DNA of 64,000 nt from positions 186,001-250,000 of the forward strand of contig CAWVIZ010000011.1 of the NCBI GenBank assembly GCA_963929535.1, written 5' to 3'. This stretch comes from Pullilachnospira sp963929535. GTDB taxonomy: Bacteria > Bacillota > Clostridia > Lachnospirales > Lachnospiraceae. The position numbers were made by a program, and so were the translations under genes. Below are positions 1 to 8,389 of the stretch, piece by piece. The notes under the pieces are model-generated. The model had not been told where the DNA came from, searched no databases, and worked only from the letters and a program-made list of their open reading frames with translations. Each line of letters begins with the position of its first letter. The stretch's first letter is position 1.

Positions 1-512
1 CATTCGTGGTGGATAATCTAAGTCTGGAGACACTGAAAGAGATCGGCATGCAGAACTGCGACGTGGTGGTGGTCTGCATCGGGGAGAAGGTGGATGTCAG
101 CATTCTGACCACTATGAGCGTGATCGAGATGGGGGTTCCCCACGTGATCTCCAAAGCGCTCAGCAGTGAGCAGGGAGCTGTTCTGAAGAAGCTGGGAGCA
201 GAGGTTGTATATCCGGAGCGGGACATGGCTCTGCGTCTGGGCAAGCGGCTGCTTTCCAACAATTTTCTGGACTATGTGTCCCTGTGCAACAGTGTGGAGA
301 TCCGCCAGTTCCAGGTGCCTGACAGTCTGGTGGGAAAGAGTATCGAGGAGACACGCATCCGCCAGAAGTACAGACTGAATATCATTGCCATTGAGAGCGG
401 AGAGAAGACAACGATAGAGGTGATGCCGGATTACCGTCTGAAGAGAGAGGATATCCTGGTAGTGATCGGTCAGGTCAGCAATATTGATGCATTTGAAAAA
501 ACAACGATATAA
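1..512 (+). CDS. Potassium uptake regulatory protein, KtrA/TrkA family (5' end outside window)
   Basis: This is the C-terminal three quarters of a cytosolic gating subunit of a Ktr/Trk potassium channel, which binds nucleotide and controls a membrane partner not present here. The frame is open from base 3 and continues upstream of the window, so the true start is missing. The visible part holds the second half of a Rossmann RCK_N domain (DVVVVCIG, then LTTMSVIEMGVPHVISKA) and, from about residue 95, an RCK_C domain (DSLVGKSIEETRIRQKY, ending in EDILVVIG). The stop lies 14 bases before the phosphate transporter gene, so the two may be cotranscribed. The family call is secure; KtrA versus TrkA rests on its short single-RCK length. 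Confidence 0.9.
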   Translation, partial: FVVDNLSLETLKEIGMQNCDVVVVCIGEKVDVSILTTMSVIEMGVPHVISKALSSEQGAVLKKLGAEVVYPERDMALRLGKRLLSNNFLDYVSLCNSVEIRQFQVPDSLVGKSIEETRIRQKYRLNIIAIESGEKTTIEVMPDYRLKREDILVVIGQVSNIDAFEKTTI

Positions 513-526
513 AAGGAGCCTATAAT

Positions 527-1582
527 ATGGATTTTTCATTTTCGTATATCTGGACGGAAATGTGGAGCAATCCCATTCTGCTGATCACGGTCCTGCTTAC
601 TCTGGGAGTTATATTCGTGAACGGATGGACTGATGCGCCCAACGCGATAGCCACCTGCGTTACCACCAGGTGCCTGAAGGCCAGAACCGCTATTCTGATG
701 AGTGCTTTTTTCAATTTTCTGGGCGTGTTTGTGATGACGCAGATCAACAGCGCTGTGGCATCTACCATCAGCAATATGGTGGATTTCGGTGAAAATACCC
801 ACGATGCGCTGATCGCCCTGTGCGCGGCGCTGCTTTCCATTGTAATATACAGTGTGACGGCATCTGTGTTCGGTATTCCCACCAGTGAGAGCCATAGCCT
901 GATCGCCGGACTGTCCGGCGCAGCCATTGCCATTCAGCACGGCATCGGAGGAATCAATGGAAGCGAATGGGTAAAGGTTCTGTATGGACTGGTACTCAGC
1001 CTTCTTCTGGGCTTTGCCACCGGCTGGGTGGTGTGCCGGCTCATTACCGTGATCTGCCGGAATATGGACAGAAGGGGAACCAACCGATTTTTCGGGTATG
1101 CGCAGATCACGGGAGCGGCGGCCATGAGTTTTATGCATGGAGCCCAGGACGGACAGAAATTTATCGGCGTGCTGTTCCTTGGGGTGGCATTTGCCGGCGG
1201 CCAGAGCTCTGTGGCAGGTCTGGAGATCCCCGTGTGGCTGATGTTGCTGTGCAGCGCTGTGATGGCCATGGGAACCAGCGTGGGAGGAGAAAAGATCATC
1301 AAATCAGTGGGCATGGATATGGTAAAGCTGGAGCGGTATCAGGGCTTTGCTGCCGATGTGTCCGGTGCCCTTTGCCTGCTGTATTCCAGTGTTTTTGGTA
1401 TCCCGGTATCCACCACCCACACAAAAACCAGCGCGATCATGGGTGTGGGTGCGGTAAAGAGGATTTCAGCCATCAATTTCGGGGTTGTGAAGGATATGAT
1501 GCTGACCTGGATCTTCACGTTCCCAGGCTGCGGACTGATCAGTTTTGTGATGGCAAAGTTATTTATGTACATATTCGGATAA
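527..1582 (+). CDS. pit: Inorganic phosphate transporter, PiT family
   Basis: A 351-residue integral membrane protein of the PiT (PHO-4) family, which takes up phosphate (usually as a metal-phosphate complex) driven by an ion gradient. The family repeat is seen twice: GWTDAPNAIATCV near residue 35 and, in the second half, SALCLLYSSVFGIPVSTTHTK-like sequence around residue 285 with its GIPVSTTH core. GIPTSESH near residue 125 is the matching first-half motif. Hydrophobic segments fill the whole length, as expected for about ten helices. The ATG follows an AAAAGGAG site. The next gene, a DUF47 protein, begins 16 bases after the stop; PiT-DUF47 pairs are a very common operon arrangement. Confidence 0.95.
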   Translation: MDFSFSYIWTEMWSNPILLITVLLTLGVIFVNGWTDAPNAIATCVTTRCLKARTAILMSAFFNFLGVFVMTQINSAVASTISNMVDFGENTHDALIALCAALLSIVIYSVTASVFGIPTSESHSLIAGLSGAAIAIQHGIGGINGSEWVKVLYGLVLSLLLGFATGWVVCRLITVICRNMDRRGTNRFFGYAQITGAAAMSFMHGAQDGQKFIGVLFLGVAFAGGQSSVAGLEIPVWLMLLCSAVMAMGTSVGGEKIIKSVGMDMVKLERYQGFAADVSGALCLLYSSVFGIPVSTTHTKTSAIMGVGAVKRISAINFGVVKDMMLTWIFTFPGCGLISFVMAKLFMYIFG

Positions 1583-1598
1583 AGAGGGAGGAGTACCA

Positions 1599-2222
1599 AT
1601 GGCAAAGAAACAGGACGCGTTTTATTTTGAGAATTTTATAGCCTGCGCGGAATATTCCAGAAAGGCAGCACAGCTTCTGAAGGAAACTCTGGTGAACTTC
1701 AAGCCTGAGGAGATGGGGAAAAAGATGGACGAGATCCATTCCATCGAGCATGCGGCGGATGAGAAAAACCACGAACTGCTGGATGCGCTGACAAAGGCGT
1801 TTATCACCCCCATTGAAAGGGAGGATATGATGGCCCTGGGCAGCAATATTGATAATCTTACGGATAAGATAGAGGAAGTATTTATCCGGATTTACATCAA
1901 CAATGTTCAGACCATCATGCCGGACGCCATTGCCTTGATGGATGTGGTGATCCAGTGCTGCGATGAGGTATGCGGACTGATGAACGAGTTCCCCAACTTC
2001 CGCCGTTCCCGCAAGCTCCACGAGAGCATCGTCCGGATCAATTCCCTGGAAGAGGATGCGGACCGTCTGTTTATCTCCAGTATGAGGAAGCTTCATACGG
2101 AGAATAAAGACATTCTTCAGATCCTTGCCTGGAGAGAGATTTACAGCTATCTGGAAAAATGCGCCGACGCCTGCGAGCATGTGGCGGATATTGTAGGCGG
2201 CGTTGTGATGAACAATTCATAA
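1599..2222 (+). CDS. DUF47 family protein (PhoU-like PiT accessory protein)
   Basis: A 207-residue soluble, all-helical protein of the DUF47/UPF0111 family, distantly related to PhoU. Such proteins are thought to regulate the PiT transporter encoded next to them. The sequence shows the family's pattern of charged helices: KMDEIHSIEHAADEKNHELL near residue 45, FITPIEREDMMALGSNIDNL near residue 68, and a second helical bundle with SLEEDADRLFISSMRKL. The ATG is preceded by GGGAGGAG. It lies 16 bases after the transporter stop and ends at a strong bidirectional terminator, so the phosphate operon closes here. Confidence 0.93.
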   Translation: MAKKQDAFYFENFIACAEYSRKAAQLLKETLVNFKPEEMGKKMDEIHSIEHAADEKNHELLDALTKAFITPIEREDMMALGSNIDNLTDKIEEVFIRIYINNVQTIMPDAIALMDVVIQCCDEVCGLMNEFPNFRRSRKLHESIVRINSLEEDADRLFISSMRKLHTENKDILQILAWREIYSYLEKCADACEHVADIVGGVVMNNS

Positions 2223-2262
2223 AGAAATGCACTGCCGGCTGATGAGCCGGCCGGATGCCGGC

Positions 2263-2311
2263 AAAAGGCCCGGGGGATGCTCCAGGAATGGAACGCCCTC
2301 CGGGCCTTTTT
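2263..2311. terminator. Bidirectional intrinsic terminator between converging operons
   Basis: A hairpin with arms AAAAGGCCCGGGGG and its near complement, followed by a T run on the plus strand and a T run on the minus strand. It lies between the plus-strand phosphate operon and the minus-strand cobalt operon and can stop both. A smaller GCCGGC hairpin precedes it. Confidence 0.85.
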
Positions 2312-2340
2312 GCATGCCTGCAGATCACTCTGCATTCTGC

Positions 2341-4011
2341 TTACTGTCTGTTTTTTACAGCCTCAGCCACATGACTGATAAAGAGCTGCTGTACATCGGG
2401 GTATTCCCCCAACCCTTTCAGCACGCATTCCACCGGGAAACCGGCCTGTTCAAACTGGCTGCGCCAGGAATCGGGATCCTCTCCGGACATATCGTTGCGG
2501 GCGTGATCTCCGGCCACGATCATAAAGGGGGCCAGTATCACCTTCCGGGGATTCAGTTCCCGCACCTGCCTAAGGAGGGATTCCATGCTGGGGTAGGCTT
2601 CCACGGTTCCCAGGAAGATATTGGGATATCCCTTGTCTTTAAAGGTATAATCCAGCGCAGCGTAGATGGCGTTGGCGTAGTGAGTGGTCCCGTGGCCCAT
2701 CAGCACCAGAGCCTCGTCGGGAGCCAGGGAGGAAAATTCCCGGTGTACCGCCTGGATCAGAGCATTGTTGTCCCCTTCACTGGTGAGCAGGGGATTGCCG
2801 AAGGTAATGGAGTCGAACTGTTCCCGGAAGGAAAGGGCATCCTCCTTCATCAGATCGTTTTCAATACCATTGATCACATGGGTGGGCTGAACGATCACAT
2901 CGGTCACGCCATCGGCGGCCATTCGGGCCATAGCCTCCCTGACGTTGTCGATTTTTACACCGTCCCGTTTCAGGATTTTGGCCATGATCATTTTGCTGGT
3001 CCAGGCCCGGTAGACGGGATAGTCGGGATAGGCCTGACCGATCTTCTCCTCGATGACGTCGATGGTGCGTTCTCTGGTGGCGTTGTAGCTGGTGCCGAAG
3101 CTGACCACCAGGATGGCATGTTTTTGCTCTTTCATGGATGATTTTCCTCCGTAAAAAATATTTTGATCTTGGATCCCTCCGATATATTCCTCCAGCTCAT
3201 CCAGGGTCCGGGGAACAGGGAGAGAAGTTTTCAGAATGCCTTTGCGGCACAGGCTGTCAAATAATTCCAGGCAGGCGGGCTGCCGAAGATTGGTGGCTTC
3301 CAGAGCGGAACGGTTGGAGAATACCTGCTGGGGAGTCCCATGCATCAGAACTTTTCCGTCCTTCAGCAGAAACACATCATCCGCCCAGGCCATGGCATAG
3401 TCCACATCGTGGGTGGAGATCAGCACTGTGATCCCCTGTTCTGTGAGCCTGTCCACGATCCGGTTGACCATGAGGGTATGCTTGGGATCCAGGGCTGCCG
3501 CCGGCTCATCCAGTATGATGATCTCCGGTTTCATCACCAGGATATCCGCAATGGATACCTGTTTTTTCTGGCCGCCGCTTAAGGCATGGGTGGGTTTGTG
3601 GCGGAAAGGGGTAATCTCCAGCTCGTCGATCACCTGTTCCACCTCTTCCTGAGCCTGCCGGGGAGAAATCCCCAGGTTCAGGATACCAAAAGAGATCTCC
3701 TGATAAACACTGGCGGAAAACAACTGGTCATCCGGATCCTGAAAAACGATCCCCACCCGGCTGCGAAGGTCCAGAAGGCCCCGGCGGGAATAATCCACCG
3801 GATTCCCGTTAAAATACAGGGTACCCGAGGAAGGCCGATGAATGCCGTTGCAGCAGAGAAAAAAGGTGGATTTTCCGGAACCGTTGGCTCCCATGAAGGC
3901 TGCCTTATGCCCCCGGCGGATCTCCAGGGTGAGCCCGTTCAGGGAATGGGTCTTTTCATCGTCATAGGAAAAATACAGATCTTCGGCCTTCAGAATAATA
4001 TCGTCACTCAT
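2341..4011 (-). CDS. Cobalt ECF transporter ATPase CbiO fused in frame to sirohydrochlorin cobaltochelatase CbiK
   Basis: One uninterrupted frame of 556 codons carries two proteins. Residues 1-292 are CbiO, the ATPase of the cobalt energy-coupling-factor importer: Walker A GANGSGKST, signature LSGGQKKQV, Walker B IIILDEPAAALD, and the H-loop in STHD. Residues 293-556 match CbiK, which inserts cobalt into sirohydrochlorin at the start of anaerobic B12 synthesis. The chelatase metal-site histidines lie in QPTHVINGIEND and MGHGTTHYANAIY. The CbiK part is 264 residues, the size of the stand-alone enzyme, and starts with its own Met preceded by a good Shine-Dalgarno site, so either a true fusion or two overlapping products may be made. 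The ATG of the CbiO part overlaps the cbiQ stop by 4 bases. It is the last gene of the riboswitch-controlled operon. Confidence 0.93.
   Translation of the reverse strand: MSDDIILKAEDLYFSYDDEKTHSLNGLTLEIRRGHKAAFMGANGSGKSTFFLCCNGIHRPSSGTLYFNGNPVDYSRRGLLDLRSRVGIVFQDPDDQLFSASVYQEISFGILNLGISPRQAQEEVEQVIDELEITPFRHKPTHALSGGQKKQVSIADILVMKPEIIILDEPAAALDPKHTLMVNRIVDRLTEQGITVLISTHDVDYAMAWADDVFLLKDGKVLMHGTPQQVFSNRSALEATNLRQPACLELFDSLCRKGILKTSLPVPRTLDELEEYIGGIQDQNIFYGGKSSMKEQKHAILVVSFGTSYNATRERTIDVIEEKIGQAYPDYPVYRAWTSKMIMAKILKRDGVKIDNVREAMARMAADGVTDVIVQPTHVINGIENDLMKEDALSFREQFDSITFGNPLLTSEGDNNALIQAVHREFSSLAPDEALVLMGHGTTHYANAIYAALDYTFKDKGYPNIFLGTVEAYPSMESLLRQVRELNPRKVILAPFMIVAGDHARNDMSGEDPDSWRSQFEQAGFPVECVLKGLGEYPDVQQLFISHVAEAVKNRQ
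3135..3150 (-). promoter_or_regulatory. Internal ribosome binding site and ATG at the CbiO/CbiK junction
   Basis: Read on the minus strand, GGAGGA (3145-3150) lies 9 bases before an in-frame ATG (3135). That ATG is exactly where stand-alone CbiK proteins begin. This suggests free CbiK can be translated from the fused frame. Whether the upstream half ever ends separately cannot be told from sequence, because there is no stop between the two. Confidence 0.6.
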
Positions 4012-4784
4012 AGCAGATACCTCTCAGACAGTACAAATAAAAGCAGCAGCAGGTCAAAACCTGCGATCAGAAGAATTTCCCGGGGTTTGGGCGGGAAATT
4101 TTCGTTCAGCACCCGGATGGTGCCGTCGTAGCAGCGGGCCTCCATGGAGTCATACAGCGCGTTGGCTTTTTTAAAAGAACGCAGCAGCAGAACGGAGGCC
4201 AGGGCGCCGAAGGATTTCAGCGATGTCCGGTAGTCCCGGTTGCCCAGCCTGGAATGCTGGGAGACAGTGATGGAGGACGCTACGCTCATCAGGATAAAGA
4301 TAAAGCGGTAGATCAGCAGCATCAGCTCCAGCAGCAGACGGGGACACCGCAGCCTTCCCAGCACGTTCAAAAGATCCGGCATGGGAGTGCTGAAGGACAG
4401 AAAGTACAGGCAGGATACGGCGGCAAGGGCTGTCAGGATCAGCTGCAGCGCATAGAGCAGGGCCTGCCGGCTGCCGGTCAGATACCAGCCTCCCAGGGGG
4501 ATGGCAAAAAGGTCTGCCGGAGTCCTGGAAATATTCAGTACAATAGCCAGGGTGCTCAGGATCAGGAATGCCAGCGGCAGCAGCAGAAAACGCAGATAGC
4601 GAAAAACAGGGACGCCCCCCTTCCATACGGTGAGAATCCCTGTTGCTGCCAATACCATACAGGCGCATGCAGCGGAACGACTTATCACACACAGCAGCAG
4701 TGTGATCACTGCAAACGCGAATTTTTCGCCGGCATTCACATACCTGAGCCCGGACTGGTAACAGAGCTTGTCAATGGTGATCAT
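4008..4784 (-). CDS. cbiQ: Cobalt ECF transporter transmembrane subunit CbiQ
   Basis: A 258-residue membrane protein that couples the CbiO ATPase to the CbiM/CbiN cobalt-capture subunits. It starts MITIDKLCYQSGLRYVNAGE, a typical CbiQ opening, and has several hydrophobic helices between residues 25 and 130. A cytoplasmic coupling region around residue 170-215 (RFIFILMSVASS, then SFGALASVLLLRSFKKANAL, then MEARCYDG) carries the conserved short A-x-x-x-R-type coupling motifs. The GTG/ATG region is preceded by AAAGGAG. It lies 82 bases after cbiN and overlaps the next gene by 4 bases, so the two are translationally coupled. Confidence 0.92.
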   Translation of the reverse strand: MITIDKLCYQSGLRYVNAGEKFAFAVITLLLCVISRSAACACMVLAATGILTVWKGGVPVFRYLRFLLLPLAFLILSTLAIVLNISRTPADLFAIPLGGWYLTGSRQALLYALQLILTALAAVSCLYFLSFSTPMPDLLNVLGRLRCPRLLLELMLLIYRFIFILMSVASSITVSQHSRLGNRDYRTSLKSFGALASVLLLRSFKKANALYDSMEARCYDGTIRVLNENFPPKPREILLIAGFDLLLLLFVLSERYLL

Positions 4785-4866
4785 TTGGTAAACTCCTTTC
4801 CGTTAACCGATGTCAGGGGCCGGGCCAGGGAGCTGCCTGGCAACAGCCGGGCTTCTGGCTGTCACA

Positions 4867-5172
4867 TCAGTCTCCCTTTCCCTGTTTTTTCCGTTCCACC
4901 AGACGGCCCATGCAGAAGGCGATGATGCCCACGCCGATTCCCGTCTGGACACAGAACAGCAGGCTTTCCACTTCGCCGGGAAGCTCGCCTCCCAGGATGG
5001 TCTCGATCAGAGGAGCGGCAATGGGTTCAAAGGAAGAATCCACTTCCTCCACCACAGTGCTTCCCGCATCATCAGATCCGCCGAATTCCGCGTTCCTTAA
5101 AGCGAACAGAGGAATGAAGGCGATGAGAACAACGGCGATGAGAATAAGAATCACACAGGTACGTTTTTTCAT
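4867..5172 (-). CDS. cbiN: Cobalt transport protein CbiN
   Basis: A 101-residue small subunit with one helix at each end. The first 25 residues are a membrane segment after MKKRT; FGGSDDAG follows, the usual CbiN extracytoplasmic loop signature. The C-terminal helix is preceded by GEVESLLFCVQTGIGVGII, which is strongly conserved in CbiN. It assists CbiM in cobalt capture. Its start overlaps the end of cbiM by 4 bases, a normal arrangement for cbiMN. Confidence 0.92.
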   Translation of the reverse strand: MKKRTCVILILIAVVLIAFIPLFALRNAEFGGSDDAGSTVVEEVDSSFEPIAAPLIETILGGELPGEVESLLFCVQTGIGVGIIAFCMGRLVERKKQGKGD

Positions 5173-5921
5173 ACGGTTCTTCCCTCCTTTAAAAATCCCA
5201 CAGCTCTCAGCTCCGGTTTCGCGTATGTTTCCAGTCCCATGACGATCAGGCAGGTCAGAAGTCCCTCAATGACTGCCAGAGGAACCTGGGTGGGAGCGAA
5301 TACCAGCAGGAATTTGCCCGCCGCGCCCGCAAAGGTGGTGTCCGCGTGATGAGCCAGAGCAAGCTGGACGGCTGTCACACAGTAAGTAAACAGGTCTCCC
5401 AGAAAAGCGGAGAGAAATACCGTCACATACCTGGGAAGCTTCAGCCTGCTGCCCAGCCGGTACAGCCCGAAGGAAACCAGCGGCCCTGCGATGGCCATGG
5501 AAAAGGTATTGGCTCCGATGGTGGTCAGACCTCCGTGGGCCAGCAGCAGCGCCTGAAAGAGAAGTACGATCAGGCCCAGAACGCTGACCGCGGCCGGTCC
5601 GAAGAGAATGGCTCCCAGTCCCGTTCCTGTCATGTGGGAACAGCTTCCCGTCACGGACGGGATCTTCAGGGAAGAAATTACAAAGATAAAGGCGCCGGAC
5701 ATGGCCAGCAGGATCAGCGCTCTGCGGTTTTCATTGATCACTTTTTTGATGGACAGAAATCCCGCCGCCAGGAACGGCAGGCAGATCACTCCCCAGAGAA
5801 CGCAGAATCCAGCCGGAAGATATCCTTCCATAATGTGCATGGCGCCGGCTGCCGGCATCAGGCCGAAGTACAGGGCAAAGGCGCTGATGACGGCGATTCG
5901 TCTTTTTTGCTTGTGAGTCAT
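5169..5921 (-). CDS. cbiM: Cobalt-binding ECF substrate protein CbiM
   Basis: A 250-residue membrane protein, first gene of the operon. The cobalt ligands of CbiM lie at the extreme N-terminus of the mature protein: after a leading hydrophobic stretch, AMHIMEGYLPAGFCVLWG contains the conserved M-H-I-M-E-G-Y-L-P block. SVTGSCSHMTGTGLGAILFG near residue 93 is the second family signature. The leader segment before MHIMEG may be a signal sequence or extra helix. ATG is preceded by AAAGGAG. Expression should be set by the cobalamin riboswitch directly upstream. Confidence 0.95.
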   Translation of the reverse strand: MTHKQKRRIAVISAFALYFGLMPAAGAMHIMEGYLPAGFCVLWGVICLPFLAAGFLSIKKVINENRRALILLAMSGAFIFVISSLKIPSVTGSCSHMTGTGLGAILFGPAAVSVLGLIVLLFQALLLAHGGLTTIGANTFSMAIAGPLVSFGLYRLGSRLKLPRYVTVFLSAFLGDLFTYCVTAVQLALAHHADTTFAGAAGKFLLVFAPTQVPLAVIEGLLTCLIVMGLETYAKPELRAVGFLKEGRTV

Positions 5922-5944
5922 GTTTTAGTTCTCCTTTCATTTGA

Positions 5945-5977
5945 AATAAAAAAACGTCTGCCGGAAGTTGGCAGACG
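5945..5977 (-). terminator. Riboswitch expression-platform terminator
   Basis: On the minus strand CGTCTGCC, a 7-base loop and GGCAGACG are followed by a run of T. It sits between the cobalamin aptamer and cbiM, so it is the likely transcription switch: bound B12 would favour this hairpin and stop the cbi operon. Confidence 0.85.
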
Positions 5978-6054
5978 CGCGAAACAAATCCCGATGGAAT
6001 CCACGATTCCTGCGGAATGTCTCTACACTCAGCCATCGTTCGTAACTTAAGTGT

Positions 6055-6243
6055 ACCTCGCCTGTGACGGGCAGGTCTTCTGGCTCAGGAGTCATGGTAT
6101 CGCTTTGCCTTCCCAGTTGCCCAGTGACATAATAAAGCGAACTCGTCCTTTACAGCGGCGTGACCGCGGGGGAATGGAACCCCTCTTTCCTCTTAGCCTG
6201 CGGATCTCTCACGGAGAAACACAGGAACCTCATCACATTCAAT
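6055..6243 (-). promoter_or_regulatory. Cobalamin (B12) riboswitch aptamer upstream of cbiM
   Basis: Read on the minus strand the segment contains the B12 box, GAGCCAGAAGACCTGCCC (6067-6085), at its 3' part. GAGGTTCC near its 5' end and a GC-rich central core complete the usual cobalamin element. Position between promoter and terminator, and the downstream cobalt import/B12 genes, agree. Ends are estimated. Binding of adenosylcobalamin is expected to lower expression. Confidence 0.92.
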
Positions 6244-6250
6244 TGACTAC

Positions 6251-6279
6251 AGTGTAACTCGCAAAGGGCAGTCTGTCAA
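6251..6279 (-). promoter_or_regulatory. Sigma-A-type promoter of the cbi operon
   Basis: On the minus strand TTGACA (6274-6279) and TACACT (6251-6256) are separated by 17 bases. Transcription would start just before the riboswitch. A family A repeat is inserted about 30 bases upstream of the -35 box. Confidence 0.8.
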
Positions 6280-6307
6280 TTCATTTCCGTAAGTTTTTGG
6301 ATGGGAT

Positions 6308-6469
6308 GTAACAGTTCAGCCTTCCACTGTCCCGCGAGGGCGCTGTGTGCCAGTGGCACACGTTAAGCGCCGACCGAAACGGAGTGTAGATCACGCTGCT
6401 TTTGCAGCGGGATCCCGAGGCCTGTGTGCATGTTTTCGTGACAGTGAAGCCGGAAGGCTGAACTGTTAC
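6308..6469 (+). mobile_element. Family A MITE-like element, copy A1 (162 bp), with 8-bp target duplication
   Basis: The element begins GTAACAGTTCAGCCTTCC and ends with the complement GGCTGAACTGTTAC. It is flanked on both sides by GATGGGAT (6300-6307 and 6470-6477), a perfect 8-bp direct repeat. Inside are a hairpin with GTGTGCC and GGCACAC arms and a shorter CGCTGC/GCAGCG hairpin. Its right end is itself a palindrome. This copy lacks the third internal hairpin seen in A3 and A4. It codes for nothing and sits in the divergent promoter region between cbiM and hemA. Confidence 0.85.
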
Positions 6470-6588
6470 GATGGGATGCTGCAGGTTCAGTTGCAAAAAA
6501 TAGGATTTTCTTTTACCAAGACTTGTGCTATGATGGTAGCGTTGATGAATGATCAGCCGCCGACAGGCGGCAGCGGGAGGCACGAAAG

Positions 6589-7821
6589 ATGAGTATTTGT
6601 ATGGTGGGAATCGACCACAACAGGGCGGATGTGGATGTGAGAGCCCTGTTTTCCTTTACGAAAAAAAACGCGGCGGCGGCCATGGAGCAGTGGAAAAAGG
6701 TTCCCGGTCTCCAAGGCTGTGTGATCCTCTCCACCTGTAACCGGATGGAGCTGTGGGCCAGTACAGCGGAGGACTGGGACGGGGATCTGCTGGAGCTTCT
6801 GTGTATCAATAAGGAGGTGGATCCCACCCAGTACGGTCCTTTCTTTGTGAGATGGAAAGACCGGGAGGCTGTGGAACATCTGTTTCACCTTACCGCGGGG
6901 CTGAAGTCCATGATCCTGGCGGAGGACCAGATCATCACCCAGGTGAAGGACGCTCTGTCCCTGGCCAGAGAGAGCTACGCCACGGACAGTGTGCTGGAGG
7001 TATTGTTCCGCAAGGCGGTCACTGCCGGGAAGAAAGTAAAGACCAATGTGACATTTTCCAGGGCCAATCAGACGGCCATGGATCAGGCGGTCCGGATGCT
7101 GAAGGGACAGGGTTTCTCCCTGAGGGGAAAGACCTGTATGGTGATCGGAAACGGAGAGATGGGAAGACTGGCCGCTCAGACTTTGAAACGGGAGGGGGCG
7201 GAAGTGACCGTGACCGTGCGCCAGTACCGCAGCGGCATGGTCAGCATACCCATGGGATGTGAGCGGATCAATTACGGGGAACGGCTGGGATTCCTTCCCG
7301 GATGTGATCTGGTGGTGAGCGCCACAGCCAGTCCCAATTATACCCTTACCCGCGCCCAGGTGGAGGAAGCGGAGCTTGCCAGCCCTGTGGTATTTATCGA
7401 TCTGGCAGTCCCCAGGGATGTGGAGCCTTCGGTGGGAGAACTTCCGATGGCTCAGCTGTACGATATTGATGATTTCCGTATGGACCGGATGACGGAGGAC
7501 GTGAAGCGGTCCATGGAACAGGCGGAGTTCATCCTTGCGGAGGAGATGGAGGATTTCTATCAGTGGCTGGAGGGCAGGGATGTGATCCCCAGGATCCAGG
7601 AGATCCGGGCGGAGGCGGAGACGGATCTGAGTCTCAGGCTTCATAAGATCCTGGCAAAGCTTCCTCTGGAAGAGAAGGAACGGAAGGAGTTGGACGCGGC
7701 GATCCGGACCTCGGCGGGAAAAGTGGTGACAAAGATGATTTTCGGCCTGCGGGATACGCTGAACAAGGACGCGTTTCTGGACTGTGTGGAAGGACTGGAG
7801 AAGGTGTATGAAGAGGAATAA
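6589..7821 (+). CDS. hemA: Glutamyl-tRNA reductase
   Basis: A 410-residue NADPH-dependent enzyme that reduces glutamyl-tRNA(Glu) to glutamate-1-semialdehyde, the first committed step of C5-route tetrapyrrole synthesis. The catalytic domain shows the invariant STCNRMEL with the nucleophile Cys50, and LAEDQIITQVK (near residue 107), the family's G-E-D-Q-I-x-x-Q-V-K block with a G-to-A change. A nucleotide-binding domain follows at KTCMVIGNGEMG (near residue 176), then the C-terminal helical dimer domain. ATG is preceded by GGGAGG. It heads a run of six tetrapyrrole genes; the next gene overlaps its last 14 bases. Confidence 0.95.
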   Translation: MSICMVGIDHNRADVDVRALFSFTKKNAAAAMEQWKKVPGLQGCVILSTCNRMELWASTAEDWDGDLLELLCINKEVDPTQYGPFFVRWKDREAVEHLFHLTAGLKSMILAEDQIITQVKDALSLARESYATDSVLEVLFRKAVTAGKKVKTNVTFSRANQTAMDQAVRMLKGQGFSLRGKTCMVIGNGEMGRLAAQTLKREGAEVTVTVRQYRSGMVSIPMGCERINYGERLGFLPGCDLVVSATASPNYTLTRAQVEEAELASPVVFIDLAVPRDVEPSVGELPMAQLYDIDDFRMDRMTEDVKRSMEQAEFILAEEMEDFYQWLEGRDVIPRIQEIRAEAETDLSLRLHKILAKLPLEEKERKELDAAIRTSAGKVVTKMIFGLRDTLNKDAFLDCVEGLEKVYEEE

Positions 7822-8389
7822 TCCCAGATTTCCCCTGTTTGTGGATCTTGCGGACAGGAAGATCCTGGTGGTGGGCGGGGGAAAGATCGCTTCCCGGCGG
7901 GTGGAAACCCTGTGCCTCTTTGGGGGGGATATCACAGTGGTGGCTCCCGGGATGGAGAAGATTCTGGAAAAACTTGCCCGGGATGGGAAGGTGCGTCTGA
8001 TCAGGAGGGCGTACCGGCAGGAGGATATCCGGGGCGCCTGGATGGTGCTGGCGGCTACGGATGACAGGAAGCTGAATGAGGAGATCCATCGGCAGGCAAA
8101 AAAAGAGGGCGCCTGGGTGAATGTGGCCAGTGACCAGGAACTGTGTGATTTCCATTTTCCGGGGATTGTAAAAAAGGATCCGGTGGTGGTGGGGATCAAC
8201 GCCCAAGGAGCGGATCACCGGCTGGCCCGGAGGGTACGGGAAAGGATCCAGCGGCTTCTGAACGAAGAAATCGTCGGCGGAAGCAGAATGCAGGCGGGGA
8301 GCAGCCTGGAGGAGACTGATTCCCAAACTGCGCAAGACAGAGGGAAAGAAGGAGACGAGGATGAAACAGATACGTGTGGGGAGCCGTGA
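7808..8389 (+). CDS. Precorrin-2 dehydrogenase / siroheme-type NAD-binding protein (SirC/CysG-N family)
   Basis: A 193-residue protein that oxidises precorrin-2 to sirohydrochlorin with NAD, the intermediate shared by siroheme and anaerobic B12 synthesis. It opens with PLFVDLADRKILVVGGGKIA, the family's dinucleotide fold, followed by a second Rossmann-like element and VNVASDQELCDFHFPGIVKK, the typical V-N-V-x-D-x-x-x-x-C-x-F-x-x-P block. The ferrochelatase half found in long CysG/Met8 forms is absent, fitting the use of CbiK encoded across the way for cobalt insertion. I chose the ATG at 7808 rather than an in-frame upstream one because homologues start there. Both ends overlap neighbours, a sign of coupling. 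Confidence 0.9.
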   Translation: MKRNNPRFPLFVDLADRKILVVGGGKIASRRVETLCLFGGDITVVAPGMEKILEKLARDGKVRLIRRAYRQEDIRGAWMVLAATDDRKLNEEIHRQAKKEGAWVNVASDQELCDFHFPGIVKKDPVVVGINAQGADHRLARRVRERIQRLLNEEIVGGSRMQAGSSLEETDSQTAQDRGKEGDEDETDTCGEP

